A stretch of 64,000 nucleotides of DNA from Collinsella sp. (GCA_018378775.1 JAGZWV010000005.1:5452-69451); one strand, 5' to 3'; shown: positions 55,350 through 63,933, counted from the stretch's first letter. Translations and numbers: made by a program. Notes: generated by a model not told the origin, from the sequence alone.

Positions 55350-55529
55350 TTACCCAAAGAGCCCGCCAAACAGTCCACGGCGGCGCTTGTCATTCTTCTT
55401 CGATACGTCGTCCCGTGCGTTCTTATCCTTCCGCTTTTCTCGATCCTGCTCCAGCTCATCGTCATCGAGCAGCAAGTCCCACTCAAACGGTTCATCCGTC
55501 AGATCAAACAGGTCGTCGTCATCAAACAT
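55350..55529 (-). CDS. Small, highly charged protein (59 residues)
   Basis: The ATG at 55529 has GGGAGG five bases upstream. The peptide has an acidic N-terminal half (MFDDDDLFDL, LLLDDDELEQ), a basic middle (DREKRKDKNARDD, KKNDKRRR) and a glycine-phenylalanine tail (GLFGGLFG). Codon use resembles real genes here. It lies between the phosphoesterase and the HIRAN gene, 18 bases from the latter, and was probably overlooked because of its length. Function unknown. Confidence 0.7.
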   Translation of the reverse strand: MFDDDDLFDLTDEPFEWDLLLDDDELEQDREKRKDKNARDDVSKKNDKRRRGLFGGLFG

Positions 55530-55547
55530 GACAGCCTCCCCTAGCGG

Positions 55548-55874
55548 CTAGCGGGCATCCGCCACATAAAGGCCAACGCGCACCTGATGCCAGGGGCTGC
55601 GCTCGGGCGCAACCTGCTGCACGCGGGCTTCAAACACATCTTCGTGCCCGTAATACATCATCACGGACAGCGGGCCAACCTCGTTTCCCGGAACATAGCC
55701 GAGCTTGATCTTGCCGAAATAGATCGCGACCGCCTCGGGATCGTGGGGATTATCGCGCTCGGCACACAGTGTCAGTTTATCGCCCGCTTTCAGATCGCCC
55801 AGAACCAATGCGCCGTCGGCATACTGAAATCCAGCGATGTGAAACGATAAAAGAACACGTGAAGGCTCGTACAT
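55548..55874 (-). CDS. Standalone HIRAN-domain protein
   Basis: 108 residues, essentially one HIRAN domain: FHIAGFQYADG, LKAGDKLTLCAERDNPHDPEAVAIYF and LGYVPGNEVGPLS. HIRAN domains bind DNA 3' ends when fused to helicases such as HLTF. Here it stands alone. Start 55874 (MYEPSRV) has GAGGAG upstream; the frame to 55907 is leader. The downstream 59-residue gene may be in the same transcript. Confidence 0.85.
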   Translation of the reverse strand: MYEPSRVLLSFHIAGFQYADGALVLGDLKAGDKLTLCAERDNPHDPEAVAIYFGKIKLGYVPGNEVGPLSVMMYYGHEDVFEARVQQVAPERSPWHQVRVGLYVADAR

Positions 55875-55987
55875 GGCAGCTCCTCTAACGTCCGGAATAA
55901 CCGGCACTTAACCTTATTGAGAAGTCTACGAACTCGTGCGGACACAAATAGACCAACCCGGGTCTTTTCGACCGTTTGTCGCAACGC

Positions 55988-56016
55988 TTGCATGCCAGAG
56001 CGCTTGCAGATAAGAT
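55988..56016 (+). promoter_or_regulatory. Promoter of a candidate antisense antitoxin RNA
   Basis: TTGCAT (55988-55993), 17 bases, TAAGAT (56011-56016). It reads rightward into the 3' end of the small toxin-like gene at 56111-56194, which is on the opposite strand. No rightward gene follows. Confidence 0.55.
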
Positions 56017-56021
56017 AGGAG

Positions 56022-56120
56022 CACGGATGGCACCCGTGGCAGCGGGTCTTGCCAACCCCGATACACGTTTACATCGTGAGAAGTGGCCGTCTTCGCTTAC
56101 GCGGGGGCGGCTATTTCGTT
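56022..56120 (+). ncRNA. Candidate antisense RNA overlapping the toxin-like gene
   Basis: Predicted from the promoter at 55988-56016; ends are inferred. A hairpin (GCCGTCTTCGC around a 4-base loop with GCGGGGGCGGC, three mismatches, about 56085-56112) followed by TATTTCGTT could terminate it. It would overlap the toxin message at its 3' end, the arrangement known from the TxpA/RatA type I pair. Confidence 0.4.
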
Positions 56121-56194
56121 CGGCCGATAAACAGGCCGAGTTCTATAGCCACGATTAACAACGCCAATAACGAAATAACATCGCTTACGCTCAT
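56111..56194 (-). CDS. 27-residue membrane peptide, type I toxin-like
   Basis: ATG 56194 to TAG 56111-56113. The peptide MSVSDVISLLALLIVAIELG, then LFIGRTK, is one membrane helix with a short basic tail, in the style of holin-like toxins of type I systems (TxpA/Fst-like in size and layout). The RBS AAGGGA is buried in the right arm of a near-perfect 11-bp hairpin whose 3' end is one base from the start codon. That is a common translation-control device for such toxins. No known family motif confirms the assignment. Confidence 0.6.
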   Translation of the reverse strand: MSVSDVISLLALLIVAIELGLFIGRTK

Positions 56195-56195
56195 A

Positions 56196-56220
56196 CCAAT
56201 TCCCTTCTAAAGGGAGTTGG
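56196..56220 (-). promoter_or_regulatory. RBS-sequestering hairpin of the toxin-like gene
   Basis: On the message, CCAACTCCCTT (56220-56210) pairs with AAGGGAATTGG (56206-56196) around a 3-base loop, with one mismatch. The AAGGGA ribosome site is in the stem and the AUG starts one base beyond it. Confidence 0.65.
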
Positions 56221-56257
56221 CCCATCCGTACCCCATGGCAGTAGTCTAACGCAAATT

Positions 56258-56291
56258 GCGGGTAATAGGAACACTTGTTCGTATTACCCGC
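56258..56291 (-). terminator. Hairpin after the aldehyde dehydrogenase gene
   Basis: GCGGGTAATA (56258-56267) pairs perfectly with TATTACCCGC (56282-56291), with an inner GAAC-ACTT-GTTC stem. It lies 9 bases past the ALDH stop. The U run is short (AATTT), so it may be a weak terminator. Confidence 0.6.
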
Positions 56292-56300
56292 TCCTATTTC

Positions 56301-57680
56301 CTAGTGCACAAACATGCGCACGAATTTGTGCTTCCAGCTTGCGTAGGGCGCATAGCGGAATGGCACGTCCAGCCAGGTTGCCTTGTTCACGATGCTCTTC
56401 TTGTGGCTAAACGTATCGAAGCTCTCGCGGCCATGGTACTGCCCCATGCCGCTCGCGCCCATGCCGCCAAAGCCCATATGGCTCGTAGCCAAATGCATGA
56501 TGGTGTCGTTAACGCAGCCGCCGCCAAAGGGCACATAGCGCACAAAGCGCTGTTGCACCGCTCGGTCCTGGCTAAAGATATACAGGGCCAGCGGCGTCGG
56601 ACGATCCGTGATAAACGTCTCGACCTCATCCAGACTCTCGAACGTCAGCACCGGCAAGATGGGACCGAAGATCTCCTCTTGCATTACGGCATCCTCGGGC
56701 GTCACGCCGTCCAAGATCGTCGGTTCAATCTTGAGCGAGGTCTCGCGCGCCGCACCTCCCAGCACAACCTTGTCGGAGTCGATCAACCCGCGCACGCGCG
56801 CGAAATGCTTGGCGTTGACGATATGGCCGTGGTCCTCGTTGTCGAGCGGGTGCTCGCCAAACATGCGGTGGACTTCCTCCTTGATGAGGTCCAACAGCTC
56901 GTCGTGCACGCGCGCGTCAACCAGCAGATAGTCGGGCGCCACACAGGTCTGGCCCACGTTGAGCCACTTACCAAAGGCGATACGCCGCGCCGCGACCTTC
57001 AAATTTGCGGAGGCATCCACAATGCAGGGACTCTTGCCGCCCAGCTCAAGCGTCACGGGTGTGAGGTTTTTGCTCGCGTGTTCCATGACAAGCTTGCCGA
57101 CCGGAACGCTGCCGGTAAAGAAGATCTTGTCCCAGCACTCATCGAGCAGCGCCTTGTTCTCGGCACGTCCGCCCTCGACGACCGTCACCAGGCGCGGATC
57201 AAACGCTTCCTCGCAGATCTGTCTGAGCACCGCACTCGAAGCCGGCGCATAGGCGCTCGGCTTGATGACCACGGTATTACCCGCAGCGAGCGCGCCGGCG
57301 AGCGGCTCGAGCGTCAACAAAAACGGGTAGTTCCAAGGCGCCATAATCAGCGTCACGCCATAGGGAACCGGCTGCGTCCTGCACACGCTAATAGCGTTGG
57401 CAAGGTCGCACGGGCGCAGGCGTGCGCGACTCCATCGGGCCACATGCGCAATCTGATGGCGAATCTCGGAAAGTGACGTGCCGATCTCGCACATATACGC
57501 CTCGTCATGAGACTTGCCCAAATCGGTCTTGAGCGCATGGGCGATATCGTCCTCGTGCGCCCGCACCGCATCGCGCAGGCGCACGAGCGCGCGGCGGCGA
57601 GCATCGACATCGAACGTGGCATGCGTCTTAAAATAGGCGCGCTGACTGCTAACGATGCATGCGATTTCCTCGGTGTTCAT
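56301..57680 (-). CDS. NAD(P)-dependent aldehyde dehydrogenase
   Basis: 459 residues, class 3-like ALDH. APWNYPFLLTLEPL near 110, FTGSVPVGK near 190, LELGGKSP with the general-base Glu near 215 and GQTCVAPDY with the catalytic Cys near 250 are all present. A hydrophobic C-terminal tail (KHKFVRMFVH) is short. It oxidises aldehydes, with the likely donor being the adjacent iron alcohol dehydrogenase. AGGAGG precedes the ATG, eight bases after the ADH stop. Confidence 0.93.
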   Translation of the reverse strand: MNTEEIACIVSSQRAYFKTHATFDVDARRRALVRLRDAVRAHEDDIAHALKTDLGKSHDEAYMCEIGTSLSEIRHQIAHVARWSRARLRPCDLANAISVCRTQPVPYGVTLIMAPWNYPFLLTLEPLAGALAAGNTVVIKPSAYAPASSAVLRQICEEAFDPRLVTVVEGGRAENKALLDECWDKIFFTGSVPVGKLVMEHASKNLTPVTLELGGKSPCIVDASANLKVAARRIAFGKWLNVGQTCVAPDYLLVDARVHDELLDLIKEEVHRMFGEHPLDNEDHGHIVNAKHFARVRGLIDSDKVVLGGAARETSLKIEPTILDGVTPEDAVMQEEIFGPILPVLTFESLDEVETFITDRPTPLALYIFSQDRAVQQRFVRYVPFGGGCVNDTIMHLATSHMGFGGMGASGMGQYHGRESFDTFSHKKSIVNKATWLDVPFRYAPYASWKHKFVRMFVH

Positions 57681-57688
57681 GGGCCCTC

Positions 57689-58909
57689 CTAGTTCTCGTC
57701 CTCAAACATACCACCCGCGACGACCTCGTACATATGCTCGAGTTCCAAACGGTCCATTAAAAGCGGGACAGGATACAGCGGATTGGCCTCGGCGTCGGCA
57801 TGGGCCGCCATTTGCGGAATATCGGAGCGGCGAATACCCGAGACATATTTAGGAATTCCCAAGACCTCGTTCATGCGGTCGACCCAGTCGATAAAGGCCT
57901 CTGCGGCAAGACTGTCCTGCGCGGTAGCCGGCGCAATACCCGCCATGCGAGCAAGATCGGCAAGCTTGGGAGCGGCGGTGTCGCCATAAGCGCGAAGCAT
58001 GTGCGGCAGGATGATTGCGTTGGCCAAACCGTGCGGAATGCCGTATCGGCCGCCCAGGCTGTGCGCGATGGCATGCACATATCCGACATAGGAGCGCGTA
58101 AATGCGACGCCCGCCTTATACGCCGCCGAAAGCATGTTGCGGCGCGCACGCATGTTGTCGCCATGCTCATAGGCCTCGAGCAAATTGTCGTGGATGAGCT
58201 GAACCGCCTGGCGCGCCATCTTGCGCGTGTAGGGCGTGGTGCTACGGCCGATAAAGGCCTCGACGGCATGTGTCAGAGCATCCATACCCGTCTGCCCCGT
58301 AATGGACGCCGGCAACCCACGCGTAAACTCGGGGTCGTGCACCGCAAAGCGCGGAATAAGCACAAAGTCATTGATGGGGTACTTATAGTGCGTCTCGTCA
58401 TCGGTGATAACCGCCGCGAGCGTGACTTCGCTTCCCGTTCCGGCGGTAGTGGGAACCGCGATAAGCAGCGGCAGGAGACGGTGGACCCGCAACAGGCCGC
58501 GCATCTTGTTGATGGGTTTGTTTGGCTGCGCAATGCGCGCGCCCACGCCCTTGGCGCAGTCCATGGCCGAACCGCCACCAAAGCCGATAATGGCCCGGCA
58601 GTCGTTCTCACAATACAATGCCGCAGCTTCCTCCACATTCGAGACCGTGGGGTTCGCACGCGTTTCGGCATAGACCGTAACGCCGATTCCCTTGGACGCA
58701 AGCGCGTTCTCGAGCGGTGCCGTGAGCCCCAAACGAGCAATACCAGGGTCAGTCACGATGAGCACACGCCGAATCGAGCGCTTTTGAAGTACCGCGGGCA
58801 CATCCTCGGCATGCTCCAAAATGCGCGGCTCGGTATAGGGCAGGATTGGCAATGCGATGCGAAAAACCGTCTGATATGTTCGGCACCAGGCACGACGGGC
58901 TAGATGCAT
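57689..58909 (-). CDS. Iron-containing alcohol dehydrogenase
   Basis: 406 residues. GFGGGSAMDCAKG (about 98) is the NAD-binding turn. PTTAGTGSEVT, MDALTHAVEAF and HAIAHSLGGRYGIPHGLANAIILPH give the metal-binding Asp/His set. It reduces aldehydes or oxidises primary alcohols and shares an operon with the ALDH. Start 58909 has GAAGGAG 8 bases upstream; the frame to 58990 is leader. A palindrome sits in the leader between the -10 and the RBS, suggesting regulation. Confidence 0.93.
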   Translation of the reverse strand: MHLARRAWCRTYQTVFRIALPILPYTEPRILEHAEDVPAVLQKRSIRRVLIVTDPGIARLGLTAPLENALASKGIGVTVYAETRANPTVSNVEEAAALYCENDCRAIIGFGGGSAMDCAKGVGARIAQPNKPINKMRGLLRVHRLLPLLIAVPTTAGTGSEVTLAAVITDDETHYKYPINDFVLIPRFAVHDPEFTRGLPASITGQTGMDALTHAVEAFIGRSTTPYTRKMARQAVQLIHDNLLEAYEHGDNMRARRNMLSAAYKAGVAFTRSYVGYVHAIAHSLGGRYGIPHGLANAIILPHMLRAYGDTAAPKLADLARMAGIAPATAQDSLAAEAFIDWVDRMNEVLGIPKYVSGIRRSDIPQMAAHADAEANPLYPVPLLMDRLELEHMYEVVAGGMFEDEN

Positions 58910-58927
58910 AAAGGAAACTCCTTCATT

Positions 58928-58961
58928 TGTTGATTGGTCAACATTTGCTCGACCGATTGTA
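58928..58961 (-). promoter_or_regulatory. Palindromic operator and -10 element of the ADH-ALDH operon
   Basis: TGTTGA-TTGG-TCAACA (58928-58943) is a perfect 6-bp inverted repeat between the RBS and a minus-strand TACAAT (58956-58961). A further TCAACA half site lies at 59002-59007. The repressor is not identified here. Confidence 0.55.
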
Positions 58962-59097
58962 CTCATCGCGGCACGTAGACTGCCCGCCAAACGTCAATCA
59001 ATCAACATCTTCATATTGTTCGGAGCTGCTTGGCGTCATCCGGTGTTAGTCTTTCAGGGTCCATTGGATTCACGTCCGCCGCAAAGGAGGCGCAAAG

Positions 59098-59991
59098 GTG
59101 CACGACATCTGGAACCCCTGGCATGGCTGCACGCGCGTCAGCGAGGGATGCGACAACTGCTACATGTATTACATGGACGGACAACGCGGTATCGACCCCT
59201 CCGTGATTACCAAAAGCAAGTCGGGCTTTACCTATCCCCTCCAGCGCCGCCGAGACGGCAGCTACAAAGTTCGCGCCGGCGAGCTTATCCGTATCTGCAT
59301 GACGAGCGACTTCTTGTTGCCCGAGGCCGATCCCTGGCGGCCAGAGGTATGGGACATCATTCGCCAGAGGCCCGACGTAAAGTTCTTCATTCTGACCAAA
59401 CGCCCCGAGCGTTTTTGCGACTGTCTGCCCAGCGACTGGGGAGATGGCTGGCATAACGTCATGCTTAACGTAACCTGCGAAAACCAATGCAGGGCAAATG
59501 AGCGGATTCCCCTCCTGCTCGCCACGCCCGCAGCACACCGCGGCATCATGTGTGCGCCGTTTATCGGAAGCGCGTCGGTCGAGAAAGCCGCGCCCGGTAG
59601 CCTTGGAAAGCCCGACGGCATCGAGCAGGTCATCGTGGGCGGAGAAAACTACGCAGGAGCTCGTCCCTGTCATTACGAATGGGTGCGCAATTTGCACGCT
59701 GAATGCGTGGCAGCAAATGCGACGTTCGCTTTCATCGAAACCGGAAGCACCTTCGTTAAGGACGGGCGATCATATCACCTTCGTGGTAAAAATCTGCAGA
59801 GCGAGCTGGCATGGAAATCGGGTCTACAGCATCGCGGCCGCCAAATCGAATGGGATCTAAGGGATCCGCTCGGCTTGGAAATTCCCAGTTCGGAGCTTTG
59901 GGATCCGCCGTATTTTGAGTGGTGCGAAACCTGCGGAAGCAAGTTCATCTGCAACGGCTGCGTCCGCTGCGGGCTATGTGGACGCTGTTAG
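59098..59991 (+). CDS. DUF5131 (phage Gp37/Gp68-like) protein
   Basis: 297 residues. The N-terminus IWNPWHGCTRVSEGCDNCYM and then ICMTSDFLLPEADPWR and FFILTKRPERF match DUF5131. EQVIVGGENYAGARPCHYEW is the second conserved block. The cysteine-rich C-terminus (CETCGSKFICNGCVRCGLCG) may bind a metal cluster. GTG 59098 has AAAGGAGG upstream. Such genes are common in phages and bacteria; the catalytic role is not established. Confidence 0.85.
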   Translation: MHDIWNPWHGCTRVSEGCDNCYMYYMDGQRGIDPSVITKSKSGFTYPLQRRRDGSYKVRAGELIRICMTSDFLLPEADPWRPEVWDIIRQRPDVKFFILTKRPERFCDCLPSDWGDGWHNVMLNVTCENQCRANERIPLLLATPAAHRGIMCAPFIGSASVEKAAPGSLGKPDGIEQVIVGGENYAGARPCHYEWVRNLHAECVAANATFAFIETGSTFVKDGRSYHLRGKNLQSELAWKSGLQHRGRQIEWDLRDPLGLEIPSSELWDPPYFEWCETCGSKFICNGCVRCGLCGRC

Positions 59992-60036
59992 ACGGAAGCG
60001 GTTAAATTGTTTTATTAAAAATCATTCCTAATAGAC

Positions 60037-60064
60037 TTCACATTCAGTCTCATTTATGGATAAT
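60037..60064 (+). promoter_or_regulatory. Promoter of the rubrerythrin gene
   Basis: TTCACA (60037-60042) and GATAAT (60059-60064), separated by 16 bases, in an AT-rich stretch 85 bases before the ATG. Confidence 0.5.
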
Positions 60065-60148
60065 AGAACTCGTCAAGACGCGCGTCCGGAGAGGGCCCTT
60101 ACGGGACCGGACAAGCGCCCCATCGCCATCGATCGAAAGGATCGAATC

Positions 60149-60709
60149 ATGAAGTTTGTTTGCCCCGTTTGCGGTTATGTGGAAGAGTTCGACGGCGACC
60201 AGCTGCCCGAGGACTTCAAGTGCCCCCAGTGCGGCGTCCCCGGTTCTCGTTTCCTGAAGCAGGAGGAGGGCCAGCTCGAGTGGGCTGCCGAGCACGTCGT
60301 GGGCGTCGCCAAGATGGAGGGCGTCTCCGAGGATATCGTCAACGACCTGCGCTCCAACTTTGAGGGCGAGTGCTCCGAGGTCGGTATGTACCTGGCCATG
60401 GCTCGTGTCGCTCATCGCGAGGGCTATCCCGAGATCGGCCTGTACTGGGAGAAGGCTGCCTACGAGGAGGCCGAGCATGCCGCCAAGTTCGCAGAGCTCC
60501 TGGGCGAGGTCGTGACCGACTCCACCAAGAAGAACCTTGAGATGCGTGTTGAGGCCGAGAACGGCGCCACCGCCGGTAAGACCGACCTCGCCAAGCGCGC
60601 CAAGGCCGCCGGTCTCGACGCCATCCACGACACCGTGCACGAGATGGCTCGCGACGAGGCTCGCCACGGCAAGGCTTTCGCCGGCCTGCTCAAGCGCTAC
60701 TTTGGCTAA
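60149..60709 (+). CDS. Reverse rubrerythrin (N-terminal rubredoxin, diiron domain)
   Basis: 186 residues. The first 40 form a rubredoxin-like FeS4 site (CPVCGY and CPQCGV) and the rest is the four-helix diiron domain ([37 protein letters not shown]) with Glu/His ligands. This order is the reverse of classical rubrerythrin and is known from anaerobes as an NADH-linked peroxidase defence against H2O2. Start 60149 is preceded by GAAAGGA; the frame to 60056 is leader. Monocistronic with its own terminator. Confidence 0.93.
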   Translation: MKFVCPVCGYVEEFDGDQLPEDFKCPQCGVPGSRFLKQEEGQLEWAAEHVVGVAKMEGVSEDIVNDLRSNFEGECSEVGMYLAMARVAHREGYPEIGLYWEKAAYEEAEHAAKFAELLGEVVTDSTKKNLEMRVEAENGATAGKTDLAKRAKAAGLDAIHDTVHEMARDEARHGKAFAGLLKRYFG

Positions 60710-60743
60710 GCCAGCAGCCTGAGACATAATCTCTAGCTCTTTG

Positions 60744-60775
60744 AGGCCCGGACCGCATGGTTCGGGCCTTTTTCG
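60744..60775 (+). terminator. Terminator after the rubrerythrin gene
   Basis: AGGCCCGGACC (60744-60754) pairs with GGTTCGGGCCT (60759-60769) with one G-U pair, followed by TTTTTC. Confidence 0.9.
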
Positions 60776-60780
60776 TGGCT

Positions 60781-62196
60781 TTATTGCAGCTGTTTTTGTA
60801 GGGCATCGAGCACTTGAGGGCTCAGGTCGTCGTATTGGATGAGGACGCGGCGCGTAGTCCTCTGGATCGTCGTCTGATCGTTTGCCCACAGGCAATCGTC
60901 AATGTTGACGTAAGGGATGTTGGCATTGGCGATAACACGAATAAGGCCATCCCCCACCCTGTCGCTTGCCGGCGCCAAAACGCAGTAAAGACCCGCGTCT
61001 GCATGTTCGATCGAGACCTCCCCCGCCGGAAACGCCTTGCGCACAATTGCCACCAGACCATCGCGCGCTTCACGAGCGCGAACACGCACCCGGTTCACAT
61101 GGCGCTCGTAATCACCCGATTCGAGCAAGCGCGCCAACGCCACCTGATCTACGGAGCTGACCGACGAGGCGTAGAAGCCCAGCTCGCGCCTAAATCGTTC
61201 CATGAGCTCATCGGGAAGGACCATGTAAGCCAAGCGCAGAGCCGATGACAGGCTCTTAGAAAAAGTGTTGGTGTAGATGACCGATTGGGCGGCATCAATC
61301 GATGCAAGCGCAGGGATCGGCTTGCCAGCAAGGCGAAACTCGCAATCGAAATCGTCCTCAATGAGATATCGACCCGGCCGCTCGGCAGCCCAGCTCAGGA
61401 GTGCGTAGCGACGTGCGATGCTTGTCACCAGGCCGGTCGGATACTGATGGGACGGCATGAGGTGAAGAACGTCCGCCCCAGCATCGAGCAGCTCGCCCAA
61501 GTTAACGCCCTCACCATCCAGCGGAATATGCCGCACCTTACAGCCCATGGCCTGATAGATGCGCGTCAGACGCAAGTAGCCCGGATCCTCGACGGCGTAT
61601 ATCTTGTCCGCGCCAAGCAGCTGAACCAACATCGTGTCAAGCAGCTGAGCGCCAGCACCGATGACGATATTATCGGGATTGACGTTCATACCCCTCGTCC
61701 CGCGAAGATGATGCGCGATTGCAAGCCGAAGCCGAGCTGTGCCTTGCGCGGGGGCGGGCGAGAAGATTTCACGCTCATCTTCGGACGTCAACGTCGCCCG
61801 CAGAGCACTTTGCCAGAGACGTGCGGCTTCCAAAGCAGAAGGAGAGAGCGAGGCGAATTGCTCAGGCTGCTCGCCAGCATCATGTGCGTTAGAGCCCGCA
61901 GCAGCGGAATCTCGATCGAGCTCTGTCTCGGCCGAAGCCAGAACCGGGGCTTCGGGAAGCTCGCACGCGTAGTAGCCGCGACGCGGCTTTGAGCAAATAT
62001 AGCCCTCGGCAAGCAACTGACTATATGCATTCTCGATAGTAATCACGCTAATTCCCAGATGACTGGCAAAGGCACGTTTGGAGGGCAGGTGCTCCCCCGC
62101 CGCAATGCGACCGGCGACAATATCGTCTCGAATTTGCTGGTAAACATACTCATAGAGCGATGATTCGCCACGTTGTTCCAAATTGTAGTCAAGCAT
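60781..62196 (-). CDS. pdxR: PdxR-type MocR/GntR regulator of vitamin B6 synthesis
   Basis: 471 residues. The first 75 are a GntR winged helix (SLYEYVYQQIRDDIVAGRIAAGEHLPSKRAFASHLGIS). The rest is an aminotransferase-like domain that binds PLP (the lysine is in TNTFSKSLSSALRLAY) but is regulatory. It is divergent from pdxST, the classic PdxR arrangement, activating pdxST when PLP is low. AGGTGG precedes the ATG. Two copies of a 10-base repeat lie between the genes. Confidence 0.92.
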   Translation of the reverse strand: MLDYNLEQRGESSLYEYVYQQIRDDIVAGRIAAGEHLPSKRAFASHLGISVITIENAYSQLLAEGYICSKPRRGYYACELPEAPVLASAETELDRDSAAAGSNAHDAGEQPEQFASLSPSALEAARLWQSALRATLTSEDEREIFSPAPAQGTARLRLAIAHHLRGTRGMNVNPDNIVIGAGAQLLDTMLVQLLGADKIYAVEDPGYLRLTRIYQAMGCKVRHIPLDGEGVNLGELLDAGADVLHLMPSHQYPTGLVTSIARRYALLSWAAERPGRYLIEDDFDCEFRLAGKPIPALASIDAAQSVIYTNTFSKSLSSALRLAYMVLPDELMERFRRELGFYASSVSSVDQVALARLLESGDYERHVNRVRVRAREARDGLVAIVRKAFPAGEVSIEHADAGLYCVLAPASDRVGDGLIRVIANANIPYVNIDDCLWANDQTTIQRTTRRVLIQYDDLSPQVLDALQKQLQ

Positions 62197-62207
62197 GAGT
62201 TAGCCAC

Positions 62208-62251
62208 CTGACCTTATCGCATCATTCAATCTGATATTAGTCTGACCTTAT
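62208..62251. promoter_or_regulatory. Direct repeats, putative PdxR boxes
   Basis: CTGACCTTAT occurs at 62208-62217 and 62242-62251, 34 bases apart (start to start), about three helical turns. The first copy abuts the pdxR RBS, which would let PdxR repress itself; the second lies toward pdxS. Confidence 0.65.
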
Positions 62252-62341
62252 TATTATCTCTAAAACTGATTATTCCGCTATACCCAGCTCCCCTATAGGA
62301 TGTTCCGTCAAGCAATACACATGCCAACCAAGGGAGCAACC

Positions 62342-63232
62342 ATGGCAGAACAGACCAGCAAGGCCGATCGCGTCAAACTCAATCGCGAGCTCGCGCAGAT
62401 GCTCAAGGGCGGCGTCATCATGGACGTCACCACGCCCGAGCAGGCACGCATCGCCGAGGAGGCAGGCGCCTGCGCCGTCATGGCACTCGAGCGCATCCCG
62501 GCCGACATCCGCGCCGCCGGCGGCGTGTCGCGCATGAGCGACCCCAAGATGATCAAGGGCATCCAGGAGGCCGTCTCCATCCCTGTTATGGCCAAGTGCC
62601 GCATCGGTCACATCGTCGAGGCCCAGGTCCTGCAGGCCATCGAGATCGACTACATCGATGAGTCCGAGGTTCTCTCCCCCGCCGACGATGTCTACCATAT
62701 CGACAAGACGCAGTTTGACGTCCCGTTTGTCTGCGGTGCCCGCGACCTGGGCGAGGCGCTGCGCCGCGTCGCCGAGGGCGCTACGATGATCCGCACCAAG
62801 GGCGAGCCGGGCACGGGCGACGTTGTCCAGGCCGTGCGCCACATGCGCAAGATCCAAAAGCAAATCCGCGACGTTGTTGCCCTGCACGACGACGAGCTCT
62901 TTGAGGCGGCCAAACAGCTGCAGGTTCCGGTCGAGCTGGTACGCGAGGTCCACGCCACGGGCAAGCTCCCCGTCGTGAACTTTGCCGCTGGCGGCGTGGC
63001 AACCCCTGCAGACGCTGCGCTGATGATGCAGCTGGGTGCCGAGGGCGTCTTTGTGGGCTCGGGCATCTTTAAGAGCGGCGACCCCGCCAAGCGTGCCACC
63101 GCCATCGTCAAGGCCGTCGCCAACTTCACCGATGCCAAGCTCATCGCCGAGCTTTCGGAGGACCTGGGCGAGGCCATGGTCGGCATCAACGCCGACGAGA
63201 TCGAGATCATCATGGAGGAGCGCGGACGCTAG
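62342..63232 (+). CDS. pdxS: Pyridoxal 5'-phosphate synthase lyase subunit
   Basis: 296 residues, the standard PdxS length. It condenses ribose 5-phosphate, glyceraldehyde 3-phosphate and ammonia into [23 protein letters not shown] and [10 protein letters not shown] near the N-terminus, then [13 protein letters not shown] and [14 protein letters not shown], match the family; the catalytic lysines lie in MIKGIQ and MAKCR and later in RTKGEPGTG. Start 62342 follows AAGGGAG; the frame to 62300 is leader. Pairs with PdxT 20 bases downstream. Confidence 0.97.
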   Translation: MAEQTSKADRVKLNRELAQMLKGGVIMDVTTPEQARIAEEAGACAVMALERIPADIRAAGGVSRMSDPKMIKGIQEAVSIPVMAKCRIGHIVEAQVLQAIEIDYIDESEVLSPADDVYHIDKTQFDVPFVCGARDLGEALRRVAEGATMIRTKGEPGTGDVVQAVRHMRKIQKQIRDVVALHDDELFEAAKQLQVPVELVREVHATGKLPVVNFAAGGVATPADAALMMQLGAEGVFVGSGIFKSGDPAKRATAIVKAVANFTDAKLIAELSEDLGEAMVGINADEIEIIMEERGR

Positions 63233-63252
63233 TCCGGCAGAAAGGATCGCAC

Positions 63253-63840
63253 ATGAGCGATTACGCAGGCCAGTCGGTCGCCGTGCTGGCGGTCCAAGGC
63301 GCTTTTGCCGAGCACGAGGCAAGACTATCCGAGCTGGGCGCACGTTGTATTGAGCTGAGGCAGGCGGCCGATTTGCAGCAGAACTTTGATCGCCTGGTCC
63401 TCCCTGGCGGCGAGTCCACCGTTCAAGGCAAGCTACTTGCCGAACTCGATATGCTCGAGGGGCTTCGCACCCGCATTGTTGAAGGCATGCCTGTATTGGG
63501 AACTTGCGCCGGCTTGATTCTGCTGGCGCGCGACCTTGCCGCCCACGACGATAAGGGAACGCCGCGCCTGGCAACCATGGATGTGCTCGTTGAGCGCAAT
63601 GCCTATGGCAGACAACTCGGCAGCTTTCGCACCAAGGGGCAGGTAGGCGGTATCGACGGTGAGGTGCCGCTGACGTTTATCCGCGCGCCCCGCATCGTCG
63701 AAGTGCACGGCGACGCCAAGGCCTTAGCGAAAGTCGACGGCCGTATCGTCGCCGCCCGCCAAAGCAACCAGCTCGGCGTAACCTTCCACCCCGAGCTCGA
63801 CGACGATACCCGCCTCCACGAACTCTTCCTTCAGATGTAG
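63253..63840 (+). CDS. pdxT: Pyridoxal 5'-phosphate synthase glutaminase subunit
   Basis: 195 residues, class I glutaminase. VLAVQGAFAEHE, LVLPGGESTV, LGTCAGLILLA (nucleophile Cys) and GVTFHPEL (His and Glu) give the complete catalytic triad. It releases ammonia for PdxS within the 12:12 complex. AAAGGA precedes the ATG. It ends about 93 bases from the IS3-family fragment at the window edge. Confidence 0.96.
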   Translation: MSDYAGQSVAVLAVQGAFAEHEARLSELGARCIELRQAADLQQNFDRLVLPGGESTVQGKLLAELDMLEGLRTRIVEGMPVLGTCAGLILLARDLAAHDDKGTPRLATMDVLVERNAYGRQLGSFRTKGQVGGIDGEVPLTFIRAPRIVEVHGDAKALAKVDGRIVAARQSNQLGVTFHPELDDDTRLHELFLQM

Positions 63841-63879
63841 GAAGAGCAGAAACGAGCGTGGATTTTCGGACACATAACA

Positions 63880-63933
63880 AATGAGAGTGGATAATCTCCC
63901 ACTCGGGGGTGCGGACGATTTCTTGGACCGCGC
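63880..63933. mobile_element. Probable end of the IS3-family element
   Basis: Between the pdxT stop and the transposase stop. GAGTGG and CCACTC form a small inverted repeat near 63884-63903, followed by GGGGGTGCGGACGATTTCTTGGACC, which looks like an IS terminal region. The exact boundary cannot be fixed without the other end. Confidence 0.5.

Noticed and set aside
62270..63574. A 434-codon leftward frame opposite pdxS and pdxT
   Set aside because: Antisense shadow of two well-identified genes.
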